A stretch of DNA of 64,000 nucleotides from NCBI GenBank assembly GCA_020091685.1, contig CM034603.1, forward strand, positions 27,124,298 to 27,188,297. Direction: 5' to 3'. The notes under the pieces were generated by a model. That model had not been told where the DNA came from. It did no database searches and saw only the letters and a program-made list of their open reading frames with translations. Numbering within the stretch: the first letter of the stretch is position 1; every line of letters starts with the position of its first letter. The position numbers and the translations under genes were made by a program. This DNA comes from Lutjanus erythropterus. Taxonomy: Eukaryota; Chordata; Actinopteri; Lutjaniformes; Lutjanidae. Shown in pieces: positions 1 through 13,110 of this stretch.

Positions 1-1160
1 AATTGGCCCTATAGTCTCGGAAGCTGTGTTCCAGTCTAATAGGACTGCTAAATAAGCTAACTAGCAAACTAGCTAATGGCAGCTACAGCACAGTTAGCAG
101 CGGTGTGCCAGTGTTACCAAAAAAAGGTTTGTATTGCAACAGTCCTTGCTCAACGGTGAGGCACAGCTGTCTAATGGAGTGTGAGGCGTTTTTTTCTGTG
201 GAACAAATGAAGACTTGGACGACTAAGACTCTTCTTATTAGGGGGCAGCCCCACATAGTTGATATATTTAAAATAGCTTGTTGGCTTAGAAAAATGCAAT
301 AGAGCAGATAATAGAGAGACGAATAAAATGTATTAACACAGGACAGCAGAAGAATGGGGAAGTTAAGAGGAAAAGGGGGATGGGTAGACAAAGACAAAGA
401 CATGGAGAGAGACACAGTCAAGGTAGCGGAGAGTCAATCTTTGCAGCAGCAGCGATGTGAGTCCAGGCCTGCTTTGTAAGGCAGTCAGAGGTGGTAATTA
501 GCCAGTGATGAGTTGACTGGTTGTGTGTCCAGTGCACGGCACTGCTGGGTGGGGCTGTGGGAGGTAGATAAGGCCAGCAGTGGGCTTATCTCTGAGAAGG
601 ACAGGCACCAGGCCTGCCAGGCAAATCCACCCACAGACCAGCCGCATTTTATTAACAACATCATTAATGCCAGACAGGTTATGTGCGGTGGCTCGGAAGA
701 GAGACAGGAAAAAGTAAAAAACAAATAAAGTCTCAATTCCTGCTTGGCCGGCCAGTCTAAAGTACATAGGCACCGGTTGACGTGTTTTGAAAGCAAGGAG
801 CTTGTGGAGATGTTTACCAGGTAGGCAGCCAACGGAAGGGCACGGAGAGCGAGCTTGGATCTTACCTCTGGGTTTTGCTCACTCTCCTCTGGGTCCCCGG
901 AATTCAAATGATTTTCTTTTTTCTCTTTCAAACGTGGGACTGCTCACCAGAATAATGATGAAGCAGATACAGAGAAACATAACTAGGCACAAAGAAAAGG
1001 CAAAAATGTATTTTAAAAAACTTTGTGGACATTCTGGTCTCAGTTTTCTAACAAGTGAAATGTTGAATCTACTCAGCACAATCAGGTGTGCAGGGTTTTG
1101 GTTTATTTATAGCATATATATTAGTGAAAAAACGCAATGTTGTGCTAAAGATGCAAATAC
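1..1160. other. Non-coding, no gene recognised
   Basis: Mixed-composition DNA, presumed znf521 intron. Short stop-to-stop frames on both strands have low-complexity or unrecognisable translations. The first 100 bases contain several CTAGC/GCTAA words. No repeat with a second copy here was noticed. Confidence 0.6.
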
Positions 1161-2004
1161 CTGAAAAGGATAGTTTGGATTTTTGAAGTGTCATTTTATG
1201 AGTAACTTATATACTATAGTCAGTGTATTACCTACAGTAGTTGGCGGTTGCCACATCCCCAGTTTGGAGAGGCAGCAGGACCAGTGTAGGAACTAGCAAA
1301 ACAAATCAAATTTTAGCCACCTACAAAAAAATCAATATTATTTTAAGTTACACTGTATTTATAATATTTCCACCACTTAGCTTTGCTACCAGGCAACCTT
1401 TTCCAATGGGAAATTGCTGTTATATAAGCCAAATATCACTCTCTCCAAACCAACCAAACTCCATTGACGGAATCATGAATTTTACCTTGCAGAACATGGG
1501 AGTTGCTGGTCTACCACTGTCTCAATATGTCAATTTGCTTGTGCGTGCTTGTGTGACCTTGGTGTTTTAAAAGGTTAGTTTGGATTCACTGAAGTCACAC
1601 AGTGACACAAACAAACTGACAGATTGAAATAGTGGCAGACCAACAACTCCCATGTTCTGTGAGATAAAATACAAGGAAAAATACTGTTTTTGCTAATGGA
1701 GTCCAGTTGGTTCGGAAAAAGTGATATTTGTCATAAATAATGCACTTACTTGTCAGAAATGGCTGTCTGACAATGAAAATACTCAAAACATAGCATTTAT
1801 TTGGTGTAATTTTTTTTAGGTGGAACTTTTTAAGGTGGATAAAATTTGTTTTCCTGCTGATCCTGTCCACAGCAGCACATTGCTTAGCTTCCATGCTCCT
1901 ACTTCCCTCTGCTTCTCCAAACTGGGGGGGTGTTGACCGGCATCTACTAACTATCAATATGTACCTCGTACAACCACACTTAAAAGAAGAACTATCTCTT
2001 TAAG
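1161..2004. repeat. Foldback element, family A, copy 1
   Basis: Near-palindromic non-autonomous element of about 845 bp. The left end reads AAAAGGATAGTTTGGATTTT and the right end reads AACTATCTCTTTAAG, its inverted complement. The two arms (about 1161-1570 and 1585-2004) pair along their whole length: left-arm words such as CCCCAGTTTGGAGAGGCAG, CTCCAAACCAACCAAACTCC and GAACATGGGAGTTG all recur inverted in the right arm. The centre is near 1575. No transposase. Four further copies lie in this window. A 17-base T run follows at 2009-2025. Confidence 0.9.
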
Positions 2005-4390
2005 AAGGTTTTTTTTTTTTTTTTTACACTTTCGTTTGCAGTAGGCTGGTTTCCTTTAATCAGATGGCACCTTAACAGGTGTGTGGCGTGTTATGTGGCA
2101 AATGAGCATTCGCTTGCACTGGTTTGATTTTATAAACAATCGTGTGAAGTGCGTAACACGAACAAACACTCGGCTTATAATTAACACTCCGTATTAGCAT
2201 ATCAAATGCCAAAGAGCCTTTCAGTGGCATGTTTCCCTCCGATAATTTACACCAGGAGTCGGCAGGATGTAACATGGCTTTGAGACAAAGAAAAGTTCAT
2301 CCAATCAACATGTACCTCGTTCACAGACATCTAAAAGAAACGTCTACAGGCTTTTGAATCATGTTAATACTCCCTAATGAAAAGGTCACAGGATTTTTGC
2401 TTATGTGTCTGCGTGGAAATGTACTGTACTGCACATTGATCCCCAAAGGGCTTTTTCCTTAGATGGCTTTTGCCAAATTCACCAGTAATGGGAGGAAAGG
2501 AAAGGAGGGAGATGGAGGGCGGTGGAAAGAGTGACCAGTCCGACAGGTTTATGTCTCCCAGCAGGCTGAGCTCCGTGGAGTGGGCCCACAGGAAGGAGCG
2601 GAGCCAGCTGTGACGGCATCCTGCTTTAGCCACAGTGGTTTAGGAACTTTGGGGCTACACTATCACCGACTCAACGTTTCCCCCCTCTCCTCCATACCCC
2701 TCCCAGGGGTTGTTTTTGTTGGCCAGGGGGTAGTGTTTGGGTGGGGGCTGCTATAGGGCTCTGTGGAACGGCCACTCCTATACTTCAGGATATGGGGAGC
2801 ACAGCCACCCACAAGGACAGGGATTCTCAAATATCATGTGAAGTAACACATTTGTTCCTTAGCGCTAATTGCCATTTTCGGACTGGAAGGTGGGTTCATA
2901 AATTTAGTTTTATGGGCAGGATGGGTGTCGTTTAAGGCCTCCAAGGCCACCAGCTGGACTGCGCTTTGGCAGAGGGAACATTGTGTGTCGGTGCAGAGTG
3001 TAATGGTTTGATAGTAAAGCCGTGCTGTCAGGTAATACAGAGATGTCCTCTTAATGTTAAGAGCAGTGGACAGTGGGGGGGGGGTCCAGCACCGCTGAGA
3101 ATGTAAAGGTCATCTAATCTATTCCACCTCCAACCTGCCTGGCTGATCGATCATCCTGGAGGAGTCAATCGATTTGATCAGAGAGCCTCTCCTAAGAGAT
3201 GGCCTCCCAACGAGTGGCTAGGATTCTGTAGAAGGCTGCAGTGTGTGCCAGCTTTGGTACATGTCTCCGCGATAAAGCAAGACATTAAAATGCTTGATTG
3301 AATAGTAACTCACCACCTGTGGTAGCCATTCTCAAAGAAGCAAAGAACATGTAACTGTTACCATCACTTCATCGTTTTATCAGGCTCATTCTATATGCAA
3401 CGCATGTACACTAAAATCAGATCAACAAAATCCAGCAGGACTGGCTGACAGTCAAGAGAGATTGGGCTGTAGTAAACAGAGTGGTAATCTTTATATTAGG
3501 ACATTATGTGCCCCCAGTCAAAGCATGATGCATCTTTCTCATCATGAACTTGGTTTGTAGAACATACCCCACAAACAAAGTCAACAGACAAAACCATCGT
3601 GTGATTGGATTTTAATCCAATTGCATTATTATTCAGGCCTCCCATTGGCCATTCATTACTCTCACATGGAGCCTGTGTGGGTTGTTATCACCCAATCAGG
3701 CTCAAGACTGTATTCTGGAGAGCATGCTTTCGTTTGCATCCTTTAAACCCTGTGAGCCTTCCCTCTCTCCGGGCCCGCCAACGGAATACCTAATTCCAAA
3801 GTAAACTGATTGCTCTCTCCAACAAGATTACGCTGTGATGATGTTAGCCAAATGAGACCGCTATTCGGATGCAACCAGGGCAGGCAAGGATGCTTACCGC
3901 AAGATGACTGATCAGCATGTTAAGAGAAACGAGGTTGGTTAAAAAAAAAAAAAAAAAAAGAAAAAGCAGGAGAAAACGAGGGATAGAAATCGAAAGAGTG
4001 TGAGAGAGTTGTGCGCGTGGGGGTAAGTAGAAATGTAATTTGCTTCTCACCTCAGGCGACTGGGCTCTGAGGCCAGTAAATATGCAAACAAGCTGAGCCT
4101 GGCCATCAATATGAAGACCCTAGATGATTACTAATCTCCACCACAGAAGTAGATTGAGGTCTGTTCAGCAGTGCCATGCAACATGAGGAGAAAAAAAGGG
4201 AGGTTAGAGTCTAAACTACATCTCCATATTGGCCCCCAACATTATGCGCAACTCAGAGTTAGGGGTATATTTGACCTTCAGTTTGAGATGATATCGTATA
4301 TACTATTTATGATGCATGCAAATCAGAATACAGCACCATTAAAATTATAGGTGTCATAATCCTATATTGAAAATATTTTGAAAGGATACA
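2005..4390. other. Non-coding, no gene recognised
   Basis: T17 at 2009-2025, a G run at about 3076-3086 and A19 at 3941-3959. Otherwise unique-looking mixed DNA. The block 3040-3250 and the block 3610-3840 (with CCAAT-like ATTGG words) look complex enough to be regulatory, but nothing in one sequence proves it. Confidence 0.55.
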
Positions 4391-5202
4391 TCAAAGAGAT
4401 AGTTCATGCTATTTGAAGTGGGGTTGTATGAGGTATTTATCCATAGTCAATTTATTGCCTACAGTAAATGGCAGTCAGCATGCCCCCAGTTTGGAGAAGC
4501 ACCGAAACCTATTTTAGCCACTTAAAACAGCCCGCCTAAAAGAAAATCAATATCAGTGTAAGTGTATGCTATATTTAGAATGTTTTCACCACTTTACCTT
4601 GCCATCAGACAGCCTTCTCTGATGGAAAGCTGCCGCTATATAAGCCAAATACAGCTTTTTCCAAACCAACCAGACTCCACTGGCAAAAACAGTCATTTTA
4701 TCTTGCATTTTACTATGCAGAACACAGGAGCTGCTAGTCTACCATTTTCTTAATTGGTTGGTTCGTTTGTGTTTTTTTGTTACTTCTGTGAATGTGAACC
4801 TTTAAAACCACTGAACTAACCGATCGAGGCAGTGGTAGACCAGCAACTCCTGTGCTCTGTGAAGTAAAATTACTGATTTTGACAATGGAGTTTGGTTGCT
4901 TTGCAGAGAGCGATTTTTGGTTTATATAACAGAAATTTCCCACCAGAGAAGGCTGTTTAATAACGAGGTAAAGTGGTCAAAATTTTCTAAATATATTGTA
5001 CACTTAGTGTTAGATTGATTTTTTTCAAGTGGCTAAAATATATTTGCTACAAACCCTGTCCACAGCAACACATTGCTTAGCTTCCTACAGTGGTACTTTC
5101 CACACTGGGGGCATGCCAGCCGCTACTACTGACGGTAATACACTGACTATGGATGAGTACCTCTTACAGCCTCACTTCAAAAAGTCCAAACTATCCCTTT
5201 AA
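4391..5202. repeat. Foldback element, family A, copy 2
   Basis: About 810 bp, same design as copy 1. The left end CAAAGAGATAGTTCATGCTA is followed by TTGAAGTGGGGTTGTATGAG; the right end is CTTCAAAAAGTCCAAACTAT then CCCTTTAA. Arms meet near 4800 (AACCTTTAAAACCACTGAAC). Inner landmarks CCCCCAGTTTGGAGAAGCA and its inverse CACACTGGGGGCATGCC occur near the two ends. Confidence 0.9.
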
Positions 5203-6954
5203 TCTCGTACTGTAAGTACAATTCAGAAACTAATACCACAACTTCTCAGTAACTTTGAACCTTGTTCTCAACTCACCCCAGTCTTTTCATCATGGAGAAC
5301 TCCTTGTCTGATATGAGCTCTTAGACGTGAGGCACAGTAGTTTACCAACCCATTGTCATTCCCCATCCGTAATCCGGGATAAAAAAACCTATGGGACATG
5401 GACCAGGCTGGAGTCATTAGGTGTGTGCGTGGCTTACCCAGACAGCCAGATAAACCAGATGCCTCGGGATGGCCAGGGGTCATCTCTCTGTGAGAACACG
5501 TTGTTGATGTCCTTGTTTCTCTCTACCTCTTCTTCACCCGCACTCCTCCACTCTCGCCGCGCTTCATCATTCCTCCTCTTGCTTTCTTTCTTTCTCTCCC
5601 TTGATTGTTCTGCACAGTCATCTCAAACACAGAGGTCCGTGTTGGAGCTTAGCAGTCGAAGAACCTGTCAGCTGAAGGGAAGGAGGAAAGACAGACAGGG
5701 GAGTTGTCTGTGGCCCTAGGTTGAATGCCTGAGGGTGTACTACGTGTGGAGGATAGTTAGTGCAGAAGGACGCACCGCAGTCTGCAGGTGAATCCTCTCA
5801 TTTTGAGAGACTTAATGCATTGGAATCATCACCTCTAGGGGGGAGTGTTATGACTTTCTGTTACAGAAAGGAACCTTGATATAAAATGCAGCAAAAGTTG
5901 TCTTTTTTTAATTTTTTATTTCTAAATACAGCAGGAGGGCCATGTAAGAGGAATATATATTCTAAGAATGTCTTCCCAGTCCTAAACATAATTGACTATT
6001 CCTTGTATTTTAGAGTGTGTTTCCAACATTGAGCTTTACCCTCTGCAGTGAGTGCACAAGGCTTGAGGATGTTTACCTGGCATGGTGCCTGTTGTAGCTG
6101 CCCTCCTGTTGAGGAAAAGCAGGTCAGGCTATAGCTTTGTGTTTGTTTGTTTGTGCATGTGAGCATCTTTGTAGGTGTGTGTGAGTTTGTGAGCGTGTAT
6201 GTATATGTGAGTGTGTGTGCGTGTGTGTATGAGGAGGAGGGGGAGATCATTAGATGGAAAGGGTCAGAGAGCACCAGGAAAAAGGCAAGATGTATCTCCA
6301 ATGTAAGCATTTATTTTTCAGGATAGGATGGGTGGTGCAGGGTGGTGTTTGGTGGGTAACCGGACTCTCAATCCAACTGAACCATCCATCTGCTCAGCCA
6401 TCAATCTTCCCCCCTCTCTATCCCTCTGTTCATTTACTCATCCAGCCATTTATCCATCCTTGCCCGTGGCCAAAGGGCCATGTCTCTTTGTGGCCCTGAT
6501 AATCTGGACCAATTTCCTCTGCAATTTATTTCCCAGCCAACCACCCACCTGGTCAAGCAGCATCAGGCTTCTCAAGGTAGAGCCACTCATCCCAGCAAGC
6601 CCCTTCACACCAATCACATCCTGTTTTTTTCCCCTCCTTTAAGCCTCAGATCTTTTGTCTTTTATGTTTTGAAGTTTGAATTCAGTACTGGAGTAAGGCA
6701 ACCTTTCCGCCTTTCTTTAAGCTGGGCATTCACTGTTCAATTTGAGACAGTTTTGGACCTGATTTTTGAGCCGCACGATGGACCAAATTTCAGCTTTGTC
6801 GGGTGTTGTTTGCCGTGCCATATTTTCATGGCAGTAATTTTCCTCTGACGTCACACATGAGAAGCCGTCGTACTTCTATGTTCCAGGTCACATAAAAAAA
6901 AAATAGTCTGACAAATCATTGTCATTTCACCAATTCCTGGTTGCTCAGCAACTA
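5203..6954. other. Non-coding, with GT-rich low-complexity tract
   Basis: No gene recognised. A degenerate GT tract lies at 6171-6231 and CT-rich DNA at about 5515-5605. About 6720-6860 (AAGCTGGGCATTCACTG onward) resembles a teleost repeat known to me from memory, low confidence. Confidence 0.5.
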
Positions 6955-7440
6955 TAAAGGCAATGAATAGTGAAAGTCTAAAGGGATAGCCGGCCATATT
7001 TCAGTTAAATTAACATGTTTGATAGCCAGTTAACCTCTGTAGCTAATATTAGCCAGCTTTCAGCCGTTTCCTAGCTAATGTTACCCTTTGATACCCTTAA
7101 TGAGTTTGTTGAAATGTTCATTCTCTGATCAGTTTGGTTTAAATTTGGTATTTAATGCTATAAAAATTGTGTTTTAAATCATGATTGAGTTGACCAGCTG
7201 TGTAGGCGGGACCTCAAAAACGCAGCTCCAACCCCAATCACTACTGCGCAGACTCTGGCTCCAAATGACATCAGCGCAGGATGGCAGCACTCGTATCTGG
7301 GATATTTTGGCTTCATTTGTGTACAGTGGGAGTCAGCGGAGCCACGGTGTCCATCTTTATTTATCTCAGTATCGCAGACAATTTACTCATACAGAAGGAG
7401 TTGGGATAAAATGGTACAGTCTATACCCAGCTTTACTGTA
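6955..7440. repeat. Probable teleost interspersed repeat (single copy here)
   Basis: The segment GGATATTTTGGCTTCATTTG, then CAGTGGGAGTCAGCGGAGCC, then GGTACAGTCTA strongly resembles a repeat seen often in percomorph genomes. Recognition is from memory; there is no second copy in the window to prove it, and the boundaries are approximate. Confidence 0.5.
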
Positions 7441-9125
7441 GACTCTGACACCACTCAGCCGCCATTGTTTACCTCTAATGTCACAACCCTTCTCCTTCTT
7501 TATTTTCTGTTATCATCTTCCATTCCTATCCATCGCTCTCTCTGCTGCCTCCCCTCTTTCCTCTTTCTTTCTCCCTCCCTCCCTCCATCCTGTCATGGCT
7601 CCTCAGTATTCTGCTGCTGTCTTGTGTGGAGTGATTTTGCCCAGACACGTCTGGCTCTGGGTAAAGTGCGGTCCCCAGAGAGCGCGCTCCGCAGCCCCCA
7701 GGTCGCCGGCACCATGAATACATTATGATCCCCATTTCCATCCTGTTGCCACGGCAGCACTTTTGGAGCCGCAGGGCGATTAAGACGTGTGCTGTCGATA
7801 CCCTGATAGGAGCAAAAAGTTGGATCTGGAAGCTTGGCCTTTGATCAGATTTCCATCCTCCCGCCTTGCTATTTATTGGTGGGTTCAATTCAGGAAGACA
7901 AAGAGATCTTTTGGCTTTTCTATTGGTTTGACAAGCTCACCTGCTGCACATAAGCATACATAAGCATGCATCCTCGAGCTCTTTTTCCCACCTCTCCTGC
8001 TTTATCTCCGTCTTTCCTGCCTGAAACCATTTCCCTCCCTTATTCTCACTTCCGTTGCTCCTCCCCATCACCACCGCAGTTCAGCTAAGGCAGCATTATA
8101 CGCAGTCTCTCTCTCTGTATGCTCTCTGATATTCTGCTTTCCTCACAAAGGAAGCAACTCCCTTACCTTTTATTGTTTCCTTTTTTTCTTTGGGGGATGA
8201 TGTATAAAACATGGTGCCTCAGGTAGAGGATGTTGGGTAGGAAGCCATGTCCCCCTAAATGGCCAGCCGTGTGCATGCGCCTAACACTTCACTGAGCAAT
8301 CTGTCAACATGTCAGCAACACATGTTTTGTAAAAAGCCTCTGGTGGGAGCCAGGGGAAAAAAGGCACTCCTGCCAGACCAGAGAGGAAATGCTTTTTTCT
8401 CCTCTATGCAGTGGATTTTCTATTGCTGGTGCTCAGTCCCACGGGCCCCCCCACCCCCCCACCCTCCCCTCCCCCCACACATACACCCGTTGTCTGCACT
8501 TCAGAAATTTGAACTGGGGGACCTTCGAGGGGGTTTACTGGGAGGGTGGGGGTAGGCTGCGAGGGAGGGGCTCCCTCTTTTTCAGAGCGTATGAAATTGT
8601 GAAGGTATATTGTGGCAGGTCCCCAAGCGGTCTTTTCTAATACCTGAGTTTCTGGCGAAGCTGGAAATTACCAGCGGCTCCCCCGAGGGACGGCTTTATC
8701 CACACCAGGAAGGGGAGCAGAACTCAGTGGGGAGGTTACTTAATGCATGGCTGAAATAAAAGAATTTCTGAGAGACAGAGGCTGAAAAGCTAGCTTTTTT
8801 TTCTTTTTACCCCCCCCCCCCCTTCACTCCCGTTCCCTCTCCTTCTCTCTTTTCCTCCCCAGTAGTATAGTTTACTACTCTCTGCCTTCTCTTGAAGGGT
8901 TCTAGTTTAATAAACTTTCAGAGGATCCTGCTGGTGCAGACAGCTAGACAAATACCCTTGTGTGTTCTCTTTTGTCGGAGATACAGCTTTTTGTTATGTT
9001 CTTGCAAATTTGATTTCTCCCTCTGTCTTTCGTTTTCTCTGCCGCCCTCTGTCTCTCCCCCTTTCTGCATTTGTCTTCATCTCCCTCGTCCTCCTCTTCT
9101 CGCGCTCTCTGTCTCCCTCCTCGAT
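7441..9125. other. Non-coding, CT-rich and C/G-tract DNA
   Basis: CT-rich blocks at 7485-7600 and 8970-9125, a C13 run at 8810-8822, and a C-rich tract (8446-8476) facing a G-rich tract (8516-8570). No gene recognised. About 8640-8760 is unique-looking mixed sequence. Confidence 0.55.
8529..8552 (+). other. G-quadruplex motif
   Basis: Four G runs (5, 3, 3 and 5 bases) separated by loops of 6, 1 and 1 bases. A C-rich tract at 8446-8476 would allow the same on the minus strand. Confidence 0.6.
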
Positions 9126-9165
9126 ACACACACACACACACACACTACAATACACACACACACAC
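9126..9165. repeat. (AC)n microsatellite, interrupted
   Basis: Twenty bases of AC repeats at 9126-9145, a short interruption, then AC repeats again at 9152-9165. Confidence 0.95.
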
Positions 9166-10437
9166 CAAGTCAAACTCTGTCTCTTGTGGTTGAGTTTATT
9201 GTTTGGTCTGTCTCTTCGTTCTCCCCCTCTGTGCTCCCTTTTGTTTTCTGTATGTTTTGTTGTATTGTGCAGAGAGGCTGAGATGCAGATAGAATGCAGA
9301 CAGTTTGCCCTGGGTGAAGAGTGCGCAAAAGCACCCTCGGTATCTCTTTAACAAAACACATTCAACTATTTACACATGACCAAATGTATAAAACTACCTA
9401 CGTTTTAAGCAAGAGAGTCATTTAATGCATAATGTTATGGAGGAAATTTACTAATCCTTGTGTATGGTCTTATTTTCCACTTAACGGTAGGCTAGGATGC
9501 CCTTTTCCCACGTAATCAGCACCTGTATGTCTAATGTCCATGGATCATTAATCCTACCTCGTTCATAACCTCAAAAAACACCATAAAAATCTCATCCTGT
9601 GTATGAAATGCCTCTTTCTCTCTGTTTTTTCCTCCCCCTGTACTGTTGGTAAATAATTCAACCTTTTCCCTGTAACAAGTGCTGGCCTTAATAGGGAGCT
9701 GTACCTGTAGTTGGGATAAACAAGGCAGCCGGCCTCACCAGTGAAACAGAGGGATTTGGGCTTCATGAGGGCAGAGGAATAAGTCGTTTCCTTCTGAAAG
9801 GCAGAGTAGACTGGCTGACATTAATTAAACCCTATAGGATAAAGGTTATCTGAGGCCTAGCAAAGCAGAGAGCGTGCATGCGGGATGTTATGTCTGCCGA
9901 ATCCTAATCAAGACTTCTTATTAAAGCGACATGTGTGAGCTCAGGCATGTATAATGTGTGTGGTATGTTTGTGCTGTTGTGTTCCAACATCTGTGCGTCT
10001 CAGGGATCTGCTGATGTAAAGGAGTGAAAACATTATGTCCAATGGAAGAAAGGTGCGTCTTTGACCTCCCACCTTCAGGAACAGATGCAAGCTGATAATC
10101 CCTAAAAGCTAAATTGAGCTCTTTCACAGCAGCGATTTGGACATGAAATAGTGGTTAAAATTCAGGTGTTACCAATTATACTAACTAACAGAATACTAAA
10201 ATTCTATATTTAAGTAGAAGTACTGCACTGAAATATTACACAGCTACAGTGATGTACGTGGTTATGATGGGCTGCAGTGCACGCTTTTATGATGGGCCAC
10301 ACACACACACACACACACACACAAACAATGTGCTAAATTTTATAGTCGAATGAGTTACTTAGGCTACTGTATTTGGAAAGTTGAAAAGTCAAAGAGAAAG
10401 CCATCAGAACCATGGATAGTGCTCTGACGGTCAAAGT
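9166..10437. other. Non-coding, with (AC)12 at 10299-10322
   Basis: No gene recognised. A clean AC microsatellite lies at 10299-10322. The blocks 9450-9560 and 9780-9930 (TTAATTAAACC, TAATCAAG) are unique-looking and AT-box rich. Confidence 0.6.
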
Positions 10438-10865
10438 TATATATAGCTATAATATGTAACATTTCCACAGTAAACTTACATCATCCCAAATGTTTCCAAC
10501 AATGTTCAAATGCAGAGAAATCCATCATTTATTCAAGGTAATGGTGCGTTTCCTGCTAGCTATTGCTAGCTATTTGCTAGTTACTTTAACTCCCAAGAAA
10601 ACACATGATACGTCAGAGAGTGAGGAAGGAAGTCTGCGAACCTCACTAAATGTAATGTGAGTAAAACTTAAATATCACTTCATCCAAGAACATGATTTAT
10701 GCTCGAGTCCTGTCAAACAGATTTTCACCAGCTATGGTGGTTGTTTAAAGGGAAGACAACGACTCCCACAATTCCATGCAACTTCAGTGTCTTCACGCTT
10801 TGTCTTTCGTTTTTGTTTTAATGTGAGAGAAACAGTGCCCTAATGTCATTTTGTACAATAAAGTG
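10438..10865 (+). repeat. Non-autonomous repeat, family C, copy 1
   Basis: Starts AGCTATAATATGTAACATTT, also found at about 45271. Shared internal words include GTGCGTTTCCT, CAGAGAGTGAGGAAGGAAGT and CAGCTATGGTGGTTGTTTAA. Further copies are at 40905-41105 (minus), 45046-45185 (minus, partial) and 45268-45643 (plus). It carries no coding sequence. The right end is approximate. Confidence 0.85.
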
Positions 10866-12600
10866 TAATGTCAGACCTAAATTATCCTGCCTCCATTACA
10901 TAGGCTGTCTTTGTCACAAGTGTCTGATAAGTATATTTTAGGTATCTTTCCAAAAAATGTTTATGTTCTATATTCTGTACATTATATTCTGTTTAAATAA
11001 TATCGGCCAATACGACAATATCAGATTGTAGTAAGAAGTACACAAAAATGACTTAATTACAGTAATTTAAATAGTTGTAATTAGTTACTTCAAACCCTGT
11101 TAATTAAGGTTCTGTTCCATTCAGGTCAAACAGATTCAGGATGCTGCTATTTTGCATGTTGGCTCAATGGAAAGGCTCTGTAACACTAAATAGAATGGGG
11201 CCTTAATTAGTATCATTGATAACACCTGTATTAACCCTGCTATTTCATATCGATATGGCTGCTGGGAAAAAGATCTTCAGTACTGAAGAAATAAGAAGAA
11301 CAATTGAGCCACTACCTGTGCTTCACTTTCAGTGTTCTTCACATTCCTAAAAATAAAGTCTGAGGCAACTATCTAGAGATCTCCATGTTTAGAAAACATC
11401 ATGTTGCCCACCATGCTCTGTGGTGGGAGCTGTGCCTCCTCACCAGAGATCCTCCCATGGTGCACCTGTGACTGAGTCACCTGACCCGAGCTTCAGCATG
11501 GTGCTCGGGTGCCATGGCTCATGTTTTACAAATTACCCAGGGGGTCGTGCACCAACTCTGTGCCCATATTTCCTCCCTGCTGTATGCATAGTGCGTGGGA
11601 TTATATTCCCCAACTCCAACTCCTCCGTCAGACAATGAACAGCCGCAGAGATGACAGTCACCTCACTAACCCAAGAACGCCAAGGAAAATACAAATTAAG
11701 GAAGGGAGAATGCACTGCTCTGACCTATTGGCTTCCTCTGTTTGTGTTGGATGTAGGCTGGTTGAAGAAGAAGGAAAAAAAAAAAGCAGCACAGATCCTG
11801 TTACCAGGCGGGTAGGGCTCTGTGTGTAATGTGTGTGTCATCAGGACTCCAATGGTAATCTTAGAACATCTCTTTCTCTCCCTCTCTCTCTTCCTGACTC
11901 GTCAACTTATTTGCATGCCAAATGTAATTAAAGGTCACCTTATTGGTAATATTCTCTTGATATTTAAAGTAGCCAAGTGCGATAGGTGCTGGAGGAGTGA
12001 CAGGAGTTTTATTACCATCTCATTGTAAGCCGTTTCTATATTAGTGGTACAGTAACACGAGCTGTTTCGCAGTAATAGCATAATAGTAATGTCTTCTCCT
12101 TTCATATACAGATAAAGGCTGATGTCCTCTCGTCTACAACAGCCTAATGAAAAGTAATTAGCTGATATGGATGGCGCTGTCAGCGATAACTGATATTGGG
12201 GGACTATTACATTCAGTCTCTCAAACGATGATCCTTGAAATGGGTTCATCACAGTAAGCTGCACGTTCAGATAGACGTGAGATTAACACATATAAGACAG
12301 AAAACTCCTTATTACCGAGTTGCATTATAATCCCAGATATTAAGATAAGATACCTTTAAGAAATGGTCGCTGTAGAGTGCTGCAGGGATGACGCATTTTT
12401 GTAGACCAACCTGGACGTTAGCAGCGCTTTGGTTACCGCCACAAAAAAGCAGTGGGATTTTTCCACTGGATTTTATATTAGTGCAGAAAATGTGGCAAAC
12501 AAACGTTTATGATACTCACACGTTTGTTCAGCAAGATAACCTTCACAAACAAACACCGCTTTTATGGTTTTTGAAGCGTAAAGTCAGAAGTAGGAACGAT
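10866..12600. other. Non-coding; low-repeat block with homeodomain-type sites
   Basis: No gene recognised. 11905-12350 is free of recognised repeats and has several TAATTA/ATTA words (GTAATTAAAGG, AGTAATTAGCTG). It is a candidate conserved intronic element, on sequence quality only. Confidence 0.5.
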
Positions 12601-13110
12601 CAAAGTACAAATACAAATACATCACTATAGGTGCTTAAGTATTATTCTGACAGCTTTTAAATTTCGCTCCCTATATTTTAACACAAATATCTGCACTCTC
12701 TAAGTTTTAATGCATCTGCAGGTTATTTTTGTTTTGCATTTTGCGTGCCTTCATCCCAACATCAAGACTGATTTCAACCTCATGGAGACAAGAACACATA
12801 GAAAAGACAATTCCTTTCTGTATTCATGAGTGCATATAACGCACAGCAGATGTAACAAGATTAATACGTTGTAAAAGATGTAACAGGGCAGAACAGTCAA
12901 GAGAGGCAGGCTCAGCCTCAGAGAAAAGGTGAGGTTAGCTTTGTACAGAAACAGCTGGTAGAAATGTCCTTGAGAGGGCGACTTTTTACTTTTATACTTT
13001 GAGTATATTTCAGAACCTCTACTTTTTCACATTTACTTGAGTAAAAAAGTTGGATCAGCAATTTTACTTTTACTTTAGAAAAGAATATATCTACTTCTAC
13101 CACCTCTGCA
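12600..13110 (+). repeat. Repeat shared with the 41.2-41.6 kb inverted-repeat arm
   Basis: From about 12660, aligns with 41220-41620: ACACATAGAAAAGACAATTC occurs in both, as do AGAAATGTCCTT and an end rich in ACTTGAGTAAA / TACTTTTACTTT. An inverted copy is at about 40436-40680. The AAGTA-rich terminus is typical of a teleost DNA-transposon derivative I know from memory. Confidence 0.8.
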
